The position numbers were made by a program, and so were the translations under genes. From Microvirga sp. SRT01 (GTDB taxonomy: Bacteria; Pseudomonadota; Alphaproteobacteria; Sphingomonadales; Sphingomonadaceae): DNA of 64,000 bases. This document shows positions 47,090 to 57,590 of the stretch, piece after piece (within the stretch, counting starts at the first letter, position 1; the number at the start of each line of letters is the position of its first letter). The notes beneath the pieces are model-generated. The model was not told the origin of the DNA, did not search any database, and was given only the letters and a program-made list of their open reading frames with translations. The stretch is from positions 434,001-498,000 of the forward strand of contig JAGSNX010000001.1 of the NCBI GenBank assembly GCA_018139225.1. Reading direction: 5' to 3'.

Positions 47090-47871
47090 CCAGTTACGCC
47101 AACATGCTCGACCGGATCCTCGCCACCAAGCGAGAGGAAATCGCGACCCGCAAAGCCGCGACCTCCTATGCCGACCTCGCCGCGCGCACCCCAACCCCGC
47201 CCCGCGGCTTCCGCGCCGCGCTCGACGCCAAACCGGGCCACGCGCTGATCGCCGAGGTCAAGAAGGCCAGCCCCAGCAAGGGCCTGATCCGTCCCGATTT
47301 CGATCCTCCCGCGCACGCCCGCGCCTATGAGGCCGGAGGCGCGGCCTGCCTGTCGGTGCTGACCGACGAGCAGTATTTCCAGGGCTCCGACGCGTATCTG
47401 ATCGCAGCCCGTGACGCCGTGTCGCTGCCCGTCCTGCGCAAGGACTTCACCGTCGACCCCTATCAGGTGGTCGAGGCGCGCAGCCTGGGCGCGGACGCGA
47501 TCCTGCTGATCGTCGCCGCGCTCGATGACGCCACGCTCGCCGAACTCGAAGCCGCCGCGATCGAGCAGGGTCTCGACGTGCTGGTCGAGGTCCACGACGA
47601 AGACGAACTGGACCGCGCGCTGAAGCTCCGCTCGCGGCTGATCGGCGTCAACAACCGCGATCTGCGCGACTTCTCGGTCGACACCTCGCGCTCGTGGAAG
47701 CTCAAGGCGCTCGCCCCGCCCGACTGCACCTTCGTCGCCGAAAGCGGCCTGACGACGCATGCCGATCTGGAGGCGATCGCCGAGCACGGTGTCCGCTGCT
47801 TCCTCGTCGGCGAAGCGCTGATGCGGCACGCCGATGTCGAGGCAGCGACACGGACGCTGCTGAACGGATGA
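47086..47871 (+). CDS. trpC: Indole-3-glycerol phosphate synthase
   Basis: This 261-residue TIM barrel closes the indole ring. The active-site motif is [18 protein letters not shown], with [31 protein letters not shown] and [12 protein letters not shown]. It overlaps trpD and moaC by ATGA. No trpF, trpB or trpA is in the window; in alphaproteobacteria these usually lie elsewhere. Confidence 0.95.
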   Translation: MTSYANMLDRILATKREEIATRKAATSYADLAARTPTPPRGFRAALDAKPGHALIAEVKKASPSKGLIRPDFDPPAHARAYEAGGAACLSVLTDEQYFQGSDAYLIAARDAVSLPVLRKDFTVDPYQVVEARSLGADAILLIVAALDDATLAELEAAAIEQGLDVLVEVHDEDELDRALKLRSRLIGVNNRDLRDFSVDTSRSWKLKALAPPDCTFVAESGLTTHADLEAIAEHGVRCFLVGEALMRHADVEAATRTLLNG

Positions 47872-48338
47872 CCGGCCTGACGCATCTCGACGAAACCGGC
47901 GCGGCGCGCATGGTCGATGTCGGCGACAAGACCGCGACGAAGCGTCAGGCGGTGGCGACCGGTCGCATTGCGATGTCGGCCGAAGCGCTGGCGCTGGTCC
48001 GGGACGCGTCCGCGAACAAGGGCGATGTCCTCGCCGTCGCGCGCGTCGCCGGGATCATGGCCGCCAAGCGCACCGCGGAGTTGATCCCGCTCTGCCACCC
48101 ACTCCCGTTGTCGAAGGTCACGATCGACCTCGACGCGACGGACACCGGCGTCACCGTTACCGCCACCTGCGCCACGACCGGCCAGACCGGCGTCGAAATG
48201 GAAGCCCTCACCGCCGCGACGGTCGCGCTGCTGACGGTCTACGACATGGTCAAGGCCGTCGACAAAGCCATGACCATCGACGGCGTCCGCCTGCTGACGA
48301 AAACGGGCGGCAAGTCGGGCGACTGGGTGGCAGCGTAA
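47868..48338 (+). CDS. moaC: Cyclic pyranopterin monophosphate synthase accessory protein
   Basis: This 156-residue MoaC works with MoaA to make cyclic pyranopterin monophosphate for molybdenum cofactor. It shows [72 protein letters not shown] and [15 protein letters not shown]. The ATG overlaps the trpC stop. Confidence 0.95.
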   Translation: MTGLTHLDETGAARMVDVGDKTATKRQAVATGRIAMSAEALALVRDASANKGDVLAVARVAGIMAAKRTAELIPLCHPLPLSKVTIDLDATDTGVTVTATCATTGQTGVEMEALTAATVALLTVYDMVKAVDKAMTIDGVRLLTKTGGKSGDWVAA

Positions 48339-48770
48339 GCCCTTTTAACGCCCCCTCACCTTGGGAGGGGCTGGGGGAGGGTCTCTCCACAAGCGGCACG
48401 GCCAAGGCTCCTCCCTCTCAAGTCCTCACCTGTACGGGGATCGTCCGAGAACCATCTTCTATCAGCCCGGAAGGCCGCGCCCAGTTGCGATGTCTGCGGT
48501 AATCTACTGCGAACATCACTCAACTGAACCCCGGCCCGCGCCGGGGTGGTGGCTTGGTAACCGGTAGCGCAGCTATGTCGCGATGATTGCTAAAGGGTAG
48601 CGACAAGGCGGGAAGGGACGGGCACCAGCCTCTTGCGCCCACCCCTTGCCCGAACCCCCTCCCCCGCCTAAAGCCCCGAACAAGACGGACCCGGCCCAGC
48701 CGGGTGGCTCGGCCCGGCGCCTATCCCCGGGACAGCGCGGCGACCCTGCCGCACACTCGGACCTTCCCCC
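48339..48770. other. 432-bp intergenic region with repeat and hairpins
   Basis: Between moaC and the SulP gene I see no convincing ORF or RNA gene. It holds a GGGAGGGG-CTGGGGGAGGG repeat (48363-48381) that recurs at 52304, a hairpin CCCCGGC-CCGC-GCCGGGG (48529-48546) and a GC-rich leader before the SulP start. The SulP promoter must lie in its right part. Confidence 0.5.
48363..48381 (+). repeat. Dispersed 19-bp repeat copy 1
   Basis: GGGAGGGGCTGGGGGAGGG is identical to 52304-52322. Similarity continues weakly for about 14 bp downstream (CTC.C.CAAGCG). Both copies sit in intergenic DNA after highly expressed genes. Confidence 0.6.
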
Positions 48771-50249
48771 ATGACAATAATCGCCACGCTTCGCCGCGAC
48801 TGGCTGTCGAATCCGCGCGCGGACCTGCTCGCAGGGATCGTCGTCGCGCTTGCCCTGATCCCGGAGGCGATCGGATTTTCCGTCATCGCCGGCGTCGATC
48901 CCCGCGTCGGCCTCTACGCGTCGGTTGCGATCGCCACCGTCATCGCCTTCACCGGCGGGCGGCCCGGCATGATCTCCGCCGCCACGGCCGCCGTCGCGGT
49001 CGTCGTCGTACCGCTCGTCCGCGACCACGGCGTCGAATACCTCTTCGCCGCGACGATTTTGATGGGTCTGATCCAGATGCTCGCCGGTCTCGCGCGGCTC
49101 GATCTGCTGATGCAGTTCGTCTCGCGCTCGGTCATCACCGGCTTCGTCAACGCGCTCGCAATCCTCATCTTCATGGCGCAGCTACCGCAACTGATCGGGC
49201 GTGGGTGGGAGACGTACGCGATGGTCGCGGCCGGTCTCGCGATCATCTACCTCCTGCCGCGCCTGACGAAAGCGGTCCCTTCCCCGCTCGTCGCGATCCT
49301 CGTGCTGGCGGCGATCGGTATCGGCCTGAACGTGCCGGTCACCACGGTCGGCGACATGGGCGCGCTGCCGCAGGGGCTGCCCAGCCTGCACCTTCCGCAG
49401 GTGCCGCTGACGCTCGACACGCTGCGCATCATCCTCCCCTATTCGCTGACGATGGCCGCGGTTGGCCTGCTCGAATCGCTGCTGACCGCGCAGATTGTCG
49501 ACGACATGACCGACACCGACAGCGACAAGCGTCGCGAGTGCGCCGGTCAGGGCACTGCCAACATCGCCGCCGCGCTCGTCGCCGGCATGGGCGGCTGCGC
49601 GATGATCGGGCAGTCGGTCATCAACGTCACGTCCGGCGGCCGCACCCGCCTGTCGACGCTGACCGCGGGCGTGTTCCTGCTGTTCCTGCTCGCGGTGCTC
49701 GGTCCGTTCGTCGGCCGCATCCCGATGCCGGCGCTCGTTGCCGTAATGGTCATGGTGTCGATCGGCACGTTCAGCTGGAACTCGATCCCCAATTTGCGCC
49801 GCCACCCGCCGACATCCTCGGTCGTCATGCTCGTCACGGTCGCGGTCGTCGTCCTCACCCGCGATCTCGCGCAGGGCGTGCTGGCGGGCGTGCTGCTGTC
49901 CGGCATCTTCTTCGCGAATAAGGTCCGTCGCATGTTCGCGGTCGAGCGGACGGAAGACGGCACCGTCGCCACCTACATCGTCACCGGCCAGATCTTCTTC
50001 GCCTCGGTCGACCGCTTCACCCGCGCCTTCCGGATGCCGGAGCCCGCCGCCCACGTCCTGATCGACGTCACCGCCGCACATTTCTGGGATATCTCCGCCG
50101 TGGGTGCGCTCGACAAGGCGGTCGCGCGCCTGCGCCGCGACGGTGCGGAGGTGACGGTGATCGGTTATAACCGCGCCAGCGCCGATCTCGTCGATCGCTT
50201 CGCGCTTTACGACAAAACCGGCGTGGAGATGGGCGTCACCCCGCACTGA
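48771..50249 (+). CDS. SulP-family inorganic anion transporter with STAS domain
   Basis: The 492 residues start with the SulP sign [20 protein letters not shown], followed by [20 protein letters not shown]. About 10-12 helices follow. The C-terminal STAS domain (about 405-490) has [20 protein letters not shown] and ends in [12 protein letters not shown]. It could carry sulfate, bicarbonate or a carboxylate. Separation from moaC by a 432-bp gap, and only 38 bp to moeA, suggest that it is read with moeA. Confidence 0.88.
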   Translation: MTIIATLRRDWLSNPRADLLAGIVVALALIPEAIGFSVIAGVDPRVGLYASVAIATVIAFTGGRPGMISAATAAVAVVVVPLVRDHGVEYLFAATILMGLIQMLAGLARLDLLMQFVSRSVITGFVNALAILIFMAQLPQLIGRGWETYAMVAAGLAIIYLLPRLTKAVPSPLVAILVLAAIGIGLNVPVTTVGDMGALPQGLPSLHLPQVPLTLDTLRIILPYSLTMAAVGLLESLLTAQIVDDMTDTDSDKRRECAGQGTANIAAALVAGMGGCAMIGQSVINVTSGGRTRLSTLTAGVFLLFLLAVLGPFVGRIPMPALVAVMVMVSIGTFSWNSIPNLRRHPPTSSVVMLVTVAVVVLTRDLAQGVLAGVLLSGIFFANKVRRMFAVERTEDGTVATYIVTGQIFFASVDRFTRAFRMPEPAAHVLIDVTAAHFWDISAVGALDKAVARLRRDGAEVTVIGYNRASADLVDRFALYDKTGVEMGVTPH

Positions 50250-50287
50250 CGCTGTTCCACGCGCAACCGGCGTGGCAAGGCACGCGC

Positions 50288-51469
50288 ATGACGCTCGTAC
50301 CAGTCGCCGAAGCCCAGTCCCGCCTGTTCGCGCTCAAACCGCCGGTCGCGACGGAGGACGTGCCGCTCCCGCACGCCGCGGGCCGATGGGCCGCCGCCGA
50401 CATTCTCGCCGCGCGGACGCAGCCCGTGGCGGACCTTTCGGCGATGGACGGCTACGCGATCCGCTTCGCCGACCTGCCCGGCCCCTGGACGGTGATCGGC
50501 GAAAGCGCCGCGGGCCGCCCCTTCGATGGGACAGTCGACGCTTATCAGGCCACGCGCATCTTCACCGGTGCCGCGATGCCCGCCGGTGCCGACACAGTGC
50601 TGATCCAGGAAGAGGCCGGCCGCGACGGCGACCGCCTGACGCTGGCCGGTGAAGGCCCCGGTCACCTCGGCCGCAACACCCGCGCGCGCGGACTCGACTT
50701 CCACACCGGCACCCGCCTGATCGCGACCGGCGACCGCCTGACTCCGGCGCGTATCGCCGTCGCTGCCACTGGCGGCCTCGCCACCCTGCCCGTGCGCCGA
50801 CGCATTCGCGTCGCGATCGCCGCGACGGGCGACGAACTCGTCCCTGCCGGAACGATGCCGCTCGGATCGCAACTGCCCGAATCGAACGGCGTCATGCTCG
50901 CGGCGATGATCGCGGACCTGCCCGTCGACATCGTCGATCTCGGCATCCTGCCCGACCGGCTCGACGCCTTGCGGGACGCCTTCGCTGCGGTCGAGGCCGA
51001 CCTGCTCGTGACCACCGGTGGCGCGTCGGTCGGCGACCACGATCTCGTCCGCCCCGCGCTGGAGGCGGCGGGCGGTACGATCGACTTCTGGCGGATCGCG
51101 CTACGGCCTGGCAAGCCGATGATGGCCGGCCGCCTTGGCGATGCGGCGGTGCTCGGCCTGCCCGGCAATCCGGTGTCCGCCTTCGTCACCGCGACGTTGT
51201 TCGTCCGCCCGCTGATCGCGCATCTCGCCGGCGCACGCGATCCGCTGCCGCAGACTGGCACGGTGTTGCTGGGCGAGGACCTGCCCGCGAACGGCCCGCG
51301 CACCGACTATCTGCGGGCGGAAATTCGCGAAGGCCGTGCCTATGCCTCTACGATTCAGGACAGTTCGATGCTGCTGACGCTCGCGCGCTCGACCTGCCTC
51401 ATCGTCCGGCCGACCGATGCGCCGCCCGCAAAGGCCGGCGACTCGGCGGAAATCTTGGGGATCGCTTGA
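50288..51469 (+). CDS. moeA: Molybdopterin molybdotransferase
   Basis: This 393-residue MoeA inserts molybdate into adenylated molybdopterin. It shows [74 protein letters not shown] and [18 protein letters not shown]. The length is normal. It lies between the SulP gene and lexA. Confidence 0.95.
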   Translation: MTLVPVAEAQSRLFALKPPVATEDVPLPHAAGRWAAADILAARTQPVADLSAMDGYAIRFADLPGPWTVIGESAAGRPFDGTVDAYQATRIFTGAAMPAGADTVLIQEEAGRDGDRLTLAGEGPGHLGRNTRARGLDFHTGTRLIATGDRLTPARIAVAATGGLATLPVRRRIRVAIAATGDELVPAGTMPLGSQLPESNGVMLAAMIADLPVDIVDLGILPDRLDALRDAFAAVEADLLVTTGGASVGDHDLVRPALEAAGGTIDFWRIALRPGKPMMAGRLGDAAVLGLPGNPVSAFVTATLFVRPLIAHLAGARDPLPQTGTVLLGEDLPANGPRTDYLRAEIREGRAYASTIQDSSMLLTLARSTCLIVRPTDAPPAKAGDSAEILGIA

Positions 51470-51482
51470 CGACAAGTTTTGC

Positions 51483-51497
51483 GTTCCATATAGGTTC
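51483..51497 (+). promoter_or_regulatory. LexA box of lexA
   Basis: GTTC-CATATAG-GTTC matches the alphaproteobacterial SOS box GTTC-N7-GTTC exactly. It lies 46 bp before the lexA ATG and indicates autoregulation. Confidence 0.85.
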
Positions 51498-51543
51498 CTC
51501 GTCTGTTCTGAAGGACAGCCGGGTTCCGACGGAGGGAAACGCG

Positions 51544-52215
51544 ATGCTCACGCGCAAGCAGCACGAGCTGGTCTGCTTCATCAACGATCGCCTCGCCGAG
51601 ACGGGGGTGTCTCCCTCGTTCGAGGAGATGAAGGATGCACTCGACCTGAAGTCCAAGTCGGGCGTTCACCGCCTGATCTCCGCGCTGGAGGAACGCCAGT
51701 TCATCCGCCGCCTCCCCAACCGCGCCCGCGCGCTGGAGGTGTTGCGCATGCCCGAGCGTGCCGACGCCAAGAAGGCACCGAAGACGAAGGCTCCGACGCC
51801 TCCACTTCCTCCACTTCGCCAGCCTGCGAACGACGTGGTCGAGATCCCGTTGCACGGACGCATCGCTGCCGGTGTCCCGATCGAGGCGTTCGAAGGCTCC
51901 TCGATGCTCGCCGTTCCCGCCGCCTTGCTCGGCGCGGGCGAGCATTACGCGCTCGAAGTCGCCGGTGACTCGATGGTCGAGGCGGGTATTCTCGACGGCG
52001 ACTATGCTCTCGTCCGCCGCACCGAAACCGCCCGCGACGGCGAAATCGTCGTGGCGCTGATCGAGGACGCCGAAGCGACGCTGAAGTATTTCCGCCGCGA
52101 AGGCGCGATGGTCCGCCTGGACCCCGCCAACCGCGCCTACGATCCGCAGCGCTACAGTCCGCAGCAGGTTCGCATCCAGGGCAAGCTGTCCGGCATCCTT
52201 CGCCGCTACGACTGA
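51544..52215 (+). CDS. lexA: SOS repressor LexA
   Basis: The 223-residue repressor controls the DNA damage response. The winged HTH is [20 protein letters not shown] with [12 protein letters not shown]. The autocleavage site is Ala109-Gly110 in [12 protein letters not shown], and the catalytic Ser143 (AGDSMVEAG) and Lys181 (ATLKYFRRE) are present. The start is the ATG at 51544; upstream codons in frame belong to the control region with its own LexA box. A Pro-rich linker separates the domains. Confidence 0.96.
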   Translation: MLTRKQHELVCFINDRLAETGVSPSFEEMKDALDLKSKSGVHRLISALEERQFIRRLPNRARALEVLRMPERADAKKAPKTKAPTPPLPPLRQPANDVVEIPLHGRIAAGVPIEAFEGSSMLAVPAALLGAGEHYALEVAGDSMVEAGILDGDYALVRRTETARDGEIVVALIEDAEATLKYFRREGAMVRLDPANRAYDPQRYSPQQVRIQGKLSGILRRYD

Positions 52216-52291
52216 AGCGGCGGGCGCTGTCCTACAGAGGGGAGCTGCGTTATAGCGGAAGAGTGAGCCTTCTGCGCCATTCTGCTCCCCT

Positions 52292-52322
52292 CCCCTCCCC
52301 TCGGGGAGGGGCTGGGGGAGGG
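52292..52322. repeat. Hairpin and dispersed 19-bp repeat copy 2
   Basis: CCCCTCCCC-TC-GGGGAGGGG (52292-52311) forms a strong hairpin after lexA. Its right arm leads into GGGAGGGGCTGGGGGAGGG (52304-52322), identical to the copy at 48363. It lies between the convergent lexA and comEC genes and may serve as a terminator. Confidence 0.55.
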
Positions 52323-52430
52323 CCTCGCCGCAAGCGCGTCATTCAAGATATCGGACGGCCCAAAACACCGCATTGGACTAACCTTAGCCTAACCTTCCAG
52401 CGGTCCGATCCCGCAAGGCACTGAAAACGT

Positions 52431-54569
52431 TCAACGTCGGAAACGACGGAACCCCGCCCCCGAATCCTCTCGCCCAGCCGCCAAAACCCACGGATGCTCA
52501 TCCCCGGCCCGCCGTACCGTCGCCGTCCACCCCCCGCTCAGCCCGACGGCAACGCCCCCGGTCCGCGCCAGCACATCCCGTTCCAGCCGCAACCACCGCG
52601 GCCGACACCCGACCGGCAAGCGCCGCTCGCTCACCACCACATCCGCCCCGACGCACGCCGCGATCAGCGCCCTTACCGGCACCAGATATGCACTCCGCGT
52701 CATCACCACCCGCCGCCCGGCAACATCGACCGCACACAGGTCGGCACTGCACGCCGCCCCCGGCAAACCGTCCAGCGTCATCGGCGCACCCTTCACACCG
52801 CCATTCTCGCTCAGCACGTTCTGCATATACTCGCCGGCCCGCTCCCTCAGCAGCGCCATCGCCCCATATTCGGTCCGCACCGCCGCATGCCGCCCGTCCC
52901 CGCTCACCAGCAGATCGGGCGCCGGCGTCATCGCCGCCCACAAGGAACCGACGGCCAGCGGGGCCAAACCCCAGCGCCGCCACTCCGTCCGCCACAGCGC
53001 AAGCCACAGGCCACCGACAACGATCAGCGCATACGCCGCGTCCGGCATGACCGGCCACGCCCGCACCGCCCCCGGCGCCGACGCCACGATCCGCGCCAGC
53101 CACAGCAGCGCCCACAAAGCCCGCTCCACCAGCCACCACACCGGCGCACCCAGCCCCGCCACGTCCAGCAGCAACGCCAGGAGCTCCAACGGCATGACCA
53201 CGAACGTCGTCCACGGGATGGCGACCATATTGGCCAACGCCCCGTACAATCCGGCACGATGGAAGTGATACACCGCGATCGGCATCAACGCGGCCTCGAC
53301 GACGACGCCCGTCATCAGGAGCAACACCGCACCCCGGCCCCATCGCCGCAGCAGGCCTTTCTCCCGCACCTCGGCAAAGCCACGCATCCACGGATGGTCG
53401 TGCAGCGCCACGATTGCGGTGATGGCGGCAAACGACAATTGGAAGCTCGCCCCGGCCAGCGACTCGGGCCACGCGATCAGCACCACGATCGCCCCCGCCG
53501 CCACCAGCCGCAGCGTCATCGCTTCCCGCCCGAGCGCCAGCGCCGCCAGCACCAGCAGCGCGGCCACGCACGACCGGATCGTCGGCACCTCCGACCCCGT
53601 CAACAGCGTGTACCCGACCGCCGCCCCGGCCCCCACCGCAGCGGCGACGAGCGGCAGCCGCACCCGCAACGCCAGCGCCGGCCAAAGTGCCAGCAGCCGC
53701 ATCACGATCAGCATCGTCGCACCCACGACAGCAGTGATGTGCAACCCGCTCACCGACAGCAAATGCGCGAGCCCCGCCGCGCGCATAGCCTCGGCATCCT
53801 CCTCCGCAATCGACCCGACATCGCCGGTCGCCAGCGCCGCCGCCACACCGCCCGCACTCCCCGCCACCCGCTCGGTGATATGCCGCGTCAGCGTCGCCCG
53901 CAGCCCCAGCTCGGCATCACCCGGCGTCACGATCCGCACCGGTGCAAAGCCCCGCCCCGTCGCCCCAACCCCGGCGAACCACGCCGCGCGGGCATAGCTG
54001 TACGCCCCCGGCACCGCCGCATCCGGCGGCGGCAGCAGCCTCGCCCGCAACCGGATAACCGCCCGCCGCGTCAGGCCCGCCGGCACATCCGCTTCAGCAA
54101 GATTGACCCGCAACCGCCGCGGCAGCGCCGGCGCATCAATCGGCGCCAGCGTCAGCCGCACCAGTTCACGTGCCACCAGCGGCTCGGCCCGCTCGACGCG
54201 GGCGTCGAACGCCGCCACCGCCGGCCGCGCCAGCACCGGCGCCGCCACCCGCTCCGCCCGCCACCATATCAGCGCCAGCCCAACCGCCATCGCCAGCGCG
54301 CCGACCGCAACCGCCCTGCTCGCCCTACCGCCGCGACCCAATGCCGCCGCCAGGCACGCCGTCGCCGTCAGTGCCAGCAGCACCGCCGTCCACTCGCTTC
54401 GCCGAAGCAGTACGAACCACGCCGCCACCCCCGCCCCGAGCATCACGGGCAGCCACAACACCAGCTGGTCGCGCTCGGCCTCCAGCAATGTTTCCAGCCT
54501 ATGTTGCACAGCCGCAATTTGTCGCCGCGCGGGGTGCGTGCTAGGGGCTGCGGCGGCTGAACTGGCCAT
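52431..54569 (-). CDS. comEC: ComEC/Rec2 competence family protein
   Basis: This 712-residue polytopic membrane protein has an N-terminal DUF4131-like part with two helices (VLWLPVMLGAGVAAWFVLLR), an OB-like loop and the Competence domain with LAHLLSVSGLHITAVVGATM and LTGSEVPTIRSCVAALLVLA. The last 170 residues occupy the place of the beta-lactamase-like domain but show no HxHxDH metal motif. Its role in DNA uptake here is inferred. The ATG at 54569 leaves just 28 bp to the divergent gltX. Confidence 0.88.
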   Translation of the reverse strand: MASSAAAAPSTHPARRQIAAVQHRLETLLEAERDQLVLWLPVMLGAGVAAWFVLLRRSEWTAVLLALTATACLAAALGRGGRASRAVAVGALAMAVGLALIWWRAERVAAPVLARPAVAAFDARVERAEPLVARELVRLTLAPIDAPALPRRLRVNLAEADVPAGLTRRAVIRLRARLLPPPDAAVPGAYSYARAAWFAGVGATGRGFAPVRIVTPGDAELGLRATLTRHITERVAGSAGGVAAALATGDVGSIAEEDAEAMRAAGLAHLLSVSGLHITAVVGATMLIVMRLLALWPALALRVRLPLVAAAVGAGAAVGYTLLTGSEVPTIRSCVAALLVLAALALGREAMTLRLVAAGAIVVLIAWPESLAGASFQLSFAAITAIVALHDHPWMRGFAEVREKGLLRRWGRGAVLLLMTGVVVEAALMPIAVYHFHRAGLYGALANMVAIPWTTFVVMPLELLALLLDVAGLGAPVWWLVERALWALLWLARIVASAPGAVRAWPVMPDAAYALIVVGGLWLALWRTEWRRWGLAPLAVGSLWAAMTPAPDLLVSGDGRHAAVRTEYGAMALLRERAGEYMQNVLSENGGVKGAPMTLDGLPGAACSADLCAVDVAGRRVVMTRSAYLVPVRALIAACVGADVVVSERRLPVGCRPRWLRLERDVLARTGGVAVGLSGGWTATVRRAGDEHPWVLAAGREDSGAGFRRFRR

Positions 54570-54597
54570 TTGATCCACAGTCTGGGAGCACGCGCGC

Positions 54598-56013
54598 TTG
54601 AGCGCAACATCCGTTCCGGGCAGCACGCCCGAACCCACCTCCGTCGTCACGCGGTTCGCCCCTTCGCCGACCGGATTCCTGCATTTGGGCGGTGCGCGCA
54701 CCGCGCTGTTCAACTGGCTGTTCGCGCGTCACAATGGTGGCCAGTTCCTGCTTCGGATCGAGGATACCGACCGCGCCCGCTCGACGCAGCCGGCGATCGA
54801 TGCGATTTTAGTAGGCATGCGCTGGCTAGGGCTCGATTGGGACGGCGATGCCGTGTTCCAGTTCGCCCGCTCCGATCGTCATGCCGAGGTCGCGCATGCA
54901 ATGGTCGCGAACGGCCACGCCTACCGCTGCTGGATGACGCAGGCGGAAATCGCCGCCCAGCGCGAAGCGGCGCAGGCCGCGAAGAAGCCGCTCCGCATCC
55001 GCAGCCCGTGGCGCGATCGCACCGACGGCCCGGCGGACCAGCCCTTCGTCGTGCGTTTGCGCGCACCGCAGGAGGGGTCGGTGACGATCGAGGATCAGGT
55101 GCAGGGCGCGGTGACGGTGCAGAACGCCGAACTCGACGACCTTGTCCTGCTCCGCTCGGACGGTACGCCGACCTACATGCTTGCGGTCGTGGTCGACGAT
55201 CACGACATGGGGGTGACCCATGTCATCCGCGGCGACGACCACCTCAACAACGCCTTTCGCCAGTTGCCGATCTACCGGACGAACGGCTGGCCGGAGCCGG
55301 TCTATGCGCACATCCCGCTGATCCACGGCTCGGACGGCGCGAAGCTGTCGAAGCGCCATGGTGCGGTCGGGATCGAAGCGTATCGCGACGAACTCGGTAT
55401 CCTGCCTGAGGCGCTCGACAATTATCTGCTGCGCCTCGGCTGGGGTCACGGCGACGCGGAGATTATCGCGCGGGACGAGGCGGTGAAGTGGTTCGACCTT
55501 GCCGCCGTTGGTAAAAGTCCTTCCCGCTTTGACCTGAAGAAGCTCGAACATCTGAATGGCCTCTATATCCGCGAGGCCGACGACGCCCGTCTCGCCAAGC
55601 TCGTCGCGGCCCGGATGACCGGGGCCGACGAAGCCCGCCTGACCGCCGCGATGCCGGCGTTGAAGCCCCGCGCCGCCAACCTCAACGAGCTGGCGGACGG
55701 CGCGCAGTTCCTCATCGCCACTCGGCCGCTCACGATCGACGAGGCGGCGGCTCCGCTCCTCGCGGGCGACGCACCGGCTATCCTGGCGGAGGTTCATGCG
55801 GCGCTTGACGCGCTCGACGGCTGGGATACGGACGGAATCGAAGCTGCGGTACGGCGGGTCGCCGACGCGCGGGGCTTGAAGCTCGGCCAGGTCGCGCAAC
55901 CCCTTCGCGCCGCGCTGACCGGACGACGCACGTCGCCCGGGATCTTCGATGTCGTCGCGCTGCTCGGGCGCGAGGAAAGCCTGGGTCGCATCGCCGACCG
56001 GATGGCCAGCTAA
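54598..56013 (+). CDS. gltX: Glutamyl-tRNA synthetase
   Basis: This 471-residue class I synthetase charges tRNA(Glu). It shows the HIGH-region [38 protein letters not shown] and the KMSKS-type loop [18 protein letters not shown] helical anticodon-binding end finishes with RIADRMAS. The start is a TTG at 54598 with GGGAG nine bases upstream; no ATG is available before the HIGH region. Many alphaproteobacteria have a second copy elsewhere that may charge tRNA(Gln) for amidation. Confidence 0.95.
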   Translation: MSATSVPGSTPEPTSVVTRFAPSPTGFLHLGGARTALFNWLFARHNGGQFLLRIEDTDRARSTQPAIDAILVGMRWLGLDWDGDAVFQFARSDRHAEVAHAMVANGHAYRCWMTQAEIAAQREAAQAAKKPLRIRSPWRDRTDGPADQPFVVRLRAPQEGSVTIEDQVQGAVTVQNAELDDLVLLRSDGTPTYMLAVVVDDHDMGVTHVIRGDDHLNNAFRQLPIYRTNGWPEPVYAHIPLIHGSDGAKLSKRHGAVGIEAYRDELGILPEALDNYLLRLGWGHGDAEIIARDEAVKWFDLAAVGKSPSRFDLKKLEHLNGLYIREADDARLAKLVAARMTGADEARLTAAMPALKPRAANLNELADGAQFLIATRPLTIDEAAAPLLAGDAPAILAEVHAALDALDGWDTDGIEAAVRRVADARGLKLGQVAQPLRAALTGRRTSPGIFDVVALLGREESLGRIADRMAS

Positions 56014-56041
56014 GAATACCAGCTAGAACAAGGATGGTGGA

Positions 56042-57325
56042 ATGACCGACGCCGCGAAGCTCTCCCTCGGCTCCAAGCAGCTCGATTATCCGGTCATGTC
56101 CGGGACGATCGGGCCGGATGTGATCGACATCCGCAAGCTGTATGCGCAGACGGACGCCTTCACCTACGATCCGGGGTTCACCTCGACCGCATCGTGCCAG
56201 TCGACGCTGACCTATATTGACGGCGATCAGGGCGTGCTGCTCCACCGCGGCTACCCGATCGGCGAATTGGCCGAACAGTCGAGCTTCATGGAGGTGTCGT
56301 ACCTGCTCCTGAACGGCGAACTGCCGTCCAAGCAGGAGCTGGAAAATTTCTCGACCACGATCACGCGCCACACGATGGTGCATGAACAGCTTGCGACGTT
56401 CTTCCGCGGGTTCCGGCGCGATGCGCATCCGATGGCGATCCTGTGCGGCGTCGTCGGGGCGCTGTCGGCCTTTTATCACGACTCCACGGACATCCACGAT
56501 CCGGCGCAGCGCGTCATCGCCTCGCACCGCCTGATCGCCAAGATGCCGACGATCGCGGCGATGGCGTACAAGTACAGCGTCGGGCAGCCGTTCCTGTATC
56601 CGGACAATTCGCTCAGCTACACCGGCAACTTCCTGCGGATGACGTTCGGCGTTCCGGCCGAGCCCTATATCGTGAACCCGGTGATCGAGAAGGCACTGGA
56701 CCGCATCTTCATCCTGCACGCCGATCACGAGCAGAACGCGTCGACCTCGACCGTCCGTCTCGCGGGATCGTCCGGTGCGAACCCGTTCGCCTGCATCGCG
56801 GCGGGCATCGCCTGCCTGTGGGGACCGGCGCATGGCGGCGCGAACGAAGCGGCGCTCAACATGCTGCGGGAGATCGGAACGCCCGATCGCATCCCGGAGT
56901 ATATCGCCCGCGCGAAGGACAAGAACGATCCGTTCCGCCTGATGGGCTTCGGTCACCGCGTCTACAAGAATTACGACCCCCGCGCGACGGTGATGCAGAA
57001 GACGGTACGCGAGGTGTTCGCCGAACTGAAGGTCACAGACCCGCTGTTCGACGTGGCGTTGCAGCTCGAGGAGATCGCGCTGAACGATCCCTATTTCGTC
57101 GAAAAGAAGCTGTTCCCGAACGTCGACTTCTACTCGGGCGTCATCCTGTCGGCGATCGGCTTCCCGACGTCGATGTTCACCGTGTTGTTCGCGCTCGCCC
57201 GCACCGTTGGCTGGGTCGCGCAATGGAACGAGATGATTACCGATCCCGACCAGAAGATCGGCCGTCCGCGCCAGCTCTATACCGGGCCGACGCAGCGCAG
57301 CTACGTTCCCGTCACGGAACGCTGA
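56042..57325 (+). CDS. gltA: Citrate synthase
   Basis: This 427-residue type II citrate synthase joins acetyl-CoA and oxaloacetate in the TCA cycle. Catalytic residues are in [19 protein letters not shown], the second His region [19 protein letters not shown] and the Asp/Arg segment [18 protein letters not shown]. The length and the end [12 protein letters not shown] are typical of gram-negative hexameric forms. It starts 28 bp after gltX. Confidence 0.97.
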   Translation: MTDAAKLSLGSKQLDYPVMSGTIGPDVIDIRKLYAQTDAFTYDPGFTSTASCQSTLTYIDGDQGVLLHRGYPIGELAEQSSFMEVSYLLLNGELPSKQELENFSTTITRHTMVHEQLATFFRGFRRDAHPMAILCGVVGALSAFYHDSTDIHDPAQRVIASHRLIAKMPTIAAMAYKYSVGQPFLYPDNSLSYTGNFLRMTFGVPAEPYIVNPVIEKALDRIFILHADHEQNASTSTVRLAGSSGANPFACIAAGIACLWGPAHGGANEAALNMLREIGTPDRIPEYIARAKDKNDPFRLMGFGHRVYKNYDPRATVMQKTVREVFAELKVTDPLFDVALQLEEIALNDPYFVEKKLFPNVDFYSGVILSAIGFPTSMFTVLFALARTVGWVAQWNEMITDPDQKIGRPRQLYTGPTQRSYVPVTER

Positions 57326-57332
57326 GCCGATC

Positions 57333-57539
57333 ATGCGGCCCCTGCGCGCGATCCTCCTGATCCTCGGCGTCCTCGCGACGCTCATGGGTTTGCTCTGGAT
57401 CGGCCAGGGGCTGGGTTACATCCGGTGGCCCGCCTCCAGCTTCATGCTCCAGCAGCGCGTCTGGGCGGACTACGGTGCGGCGCTCGCCGTGGCGGGCTTG
57501 CTGATGCTGCTGGTGGCGCGGCGTCTTCCCAGGCGCTGA
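57333..57539 (+). CDS. Small two-helix membrane protein
   Basis: The 68 residues begin RAILLILGVLATLMGLLWIG as the first helix, have a short loop with YIRWPASSFM and a second helix GAALAVAGLLMLLVARR. The gene starts 7 bp after the gltA stop. I do not know the family. The function is unknown. Confidence 0.65.
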   Translation: MRPLRAILLILGVLATLMGLLWIGQGLGYIRWPASSFMLQQRVWADYGAALAVAGLLMLLVARRLPRR

Positions 57540-57550
57540 ACGAAAATCCC

Positions 57551-57570
57551 ATCCTCAAGGAGCGGAGGAT
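57551..57570. terminator. Weak hairpin between convergent genes
   Basis: ATCCTC-AAGGAGCG-GAGGAT lies between the small membrane protein gene and the convergent kinase-like gene. The stem has 6 bp, so it is only a modest terminator candidate. Confidence 0.35.
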
Positions 57571-57590
57571 CTGAGCGACTCACGAGCCGC

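Noticed and set aside
48339..48770. Molybdenum cofactor riboswitch or small RNA
   Set aside because: Only repeats and simple hairpins were visible; no conserved motif could be recognised by eye.
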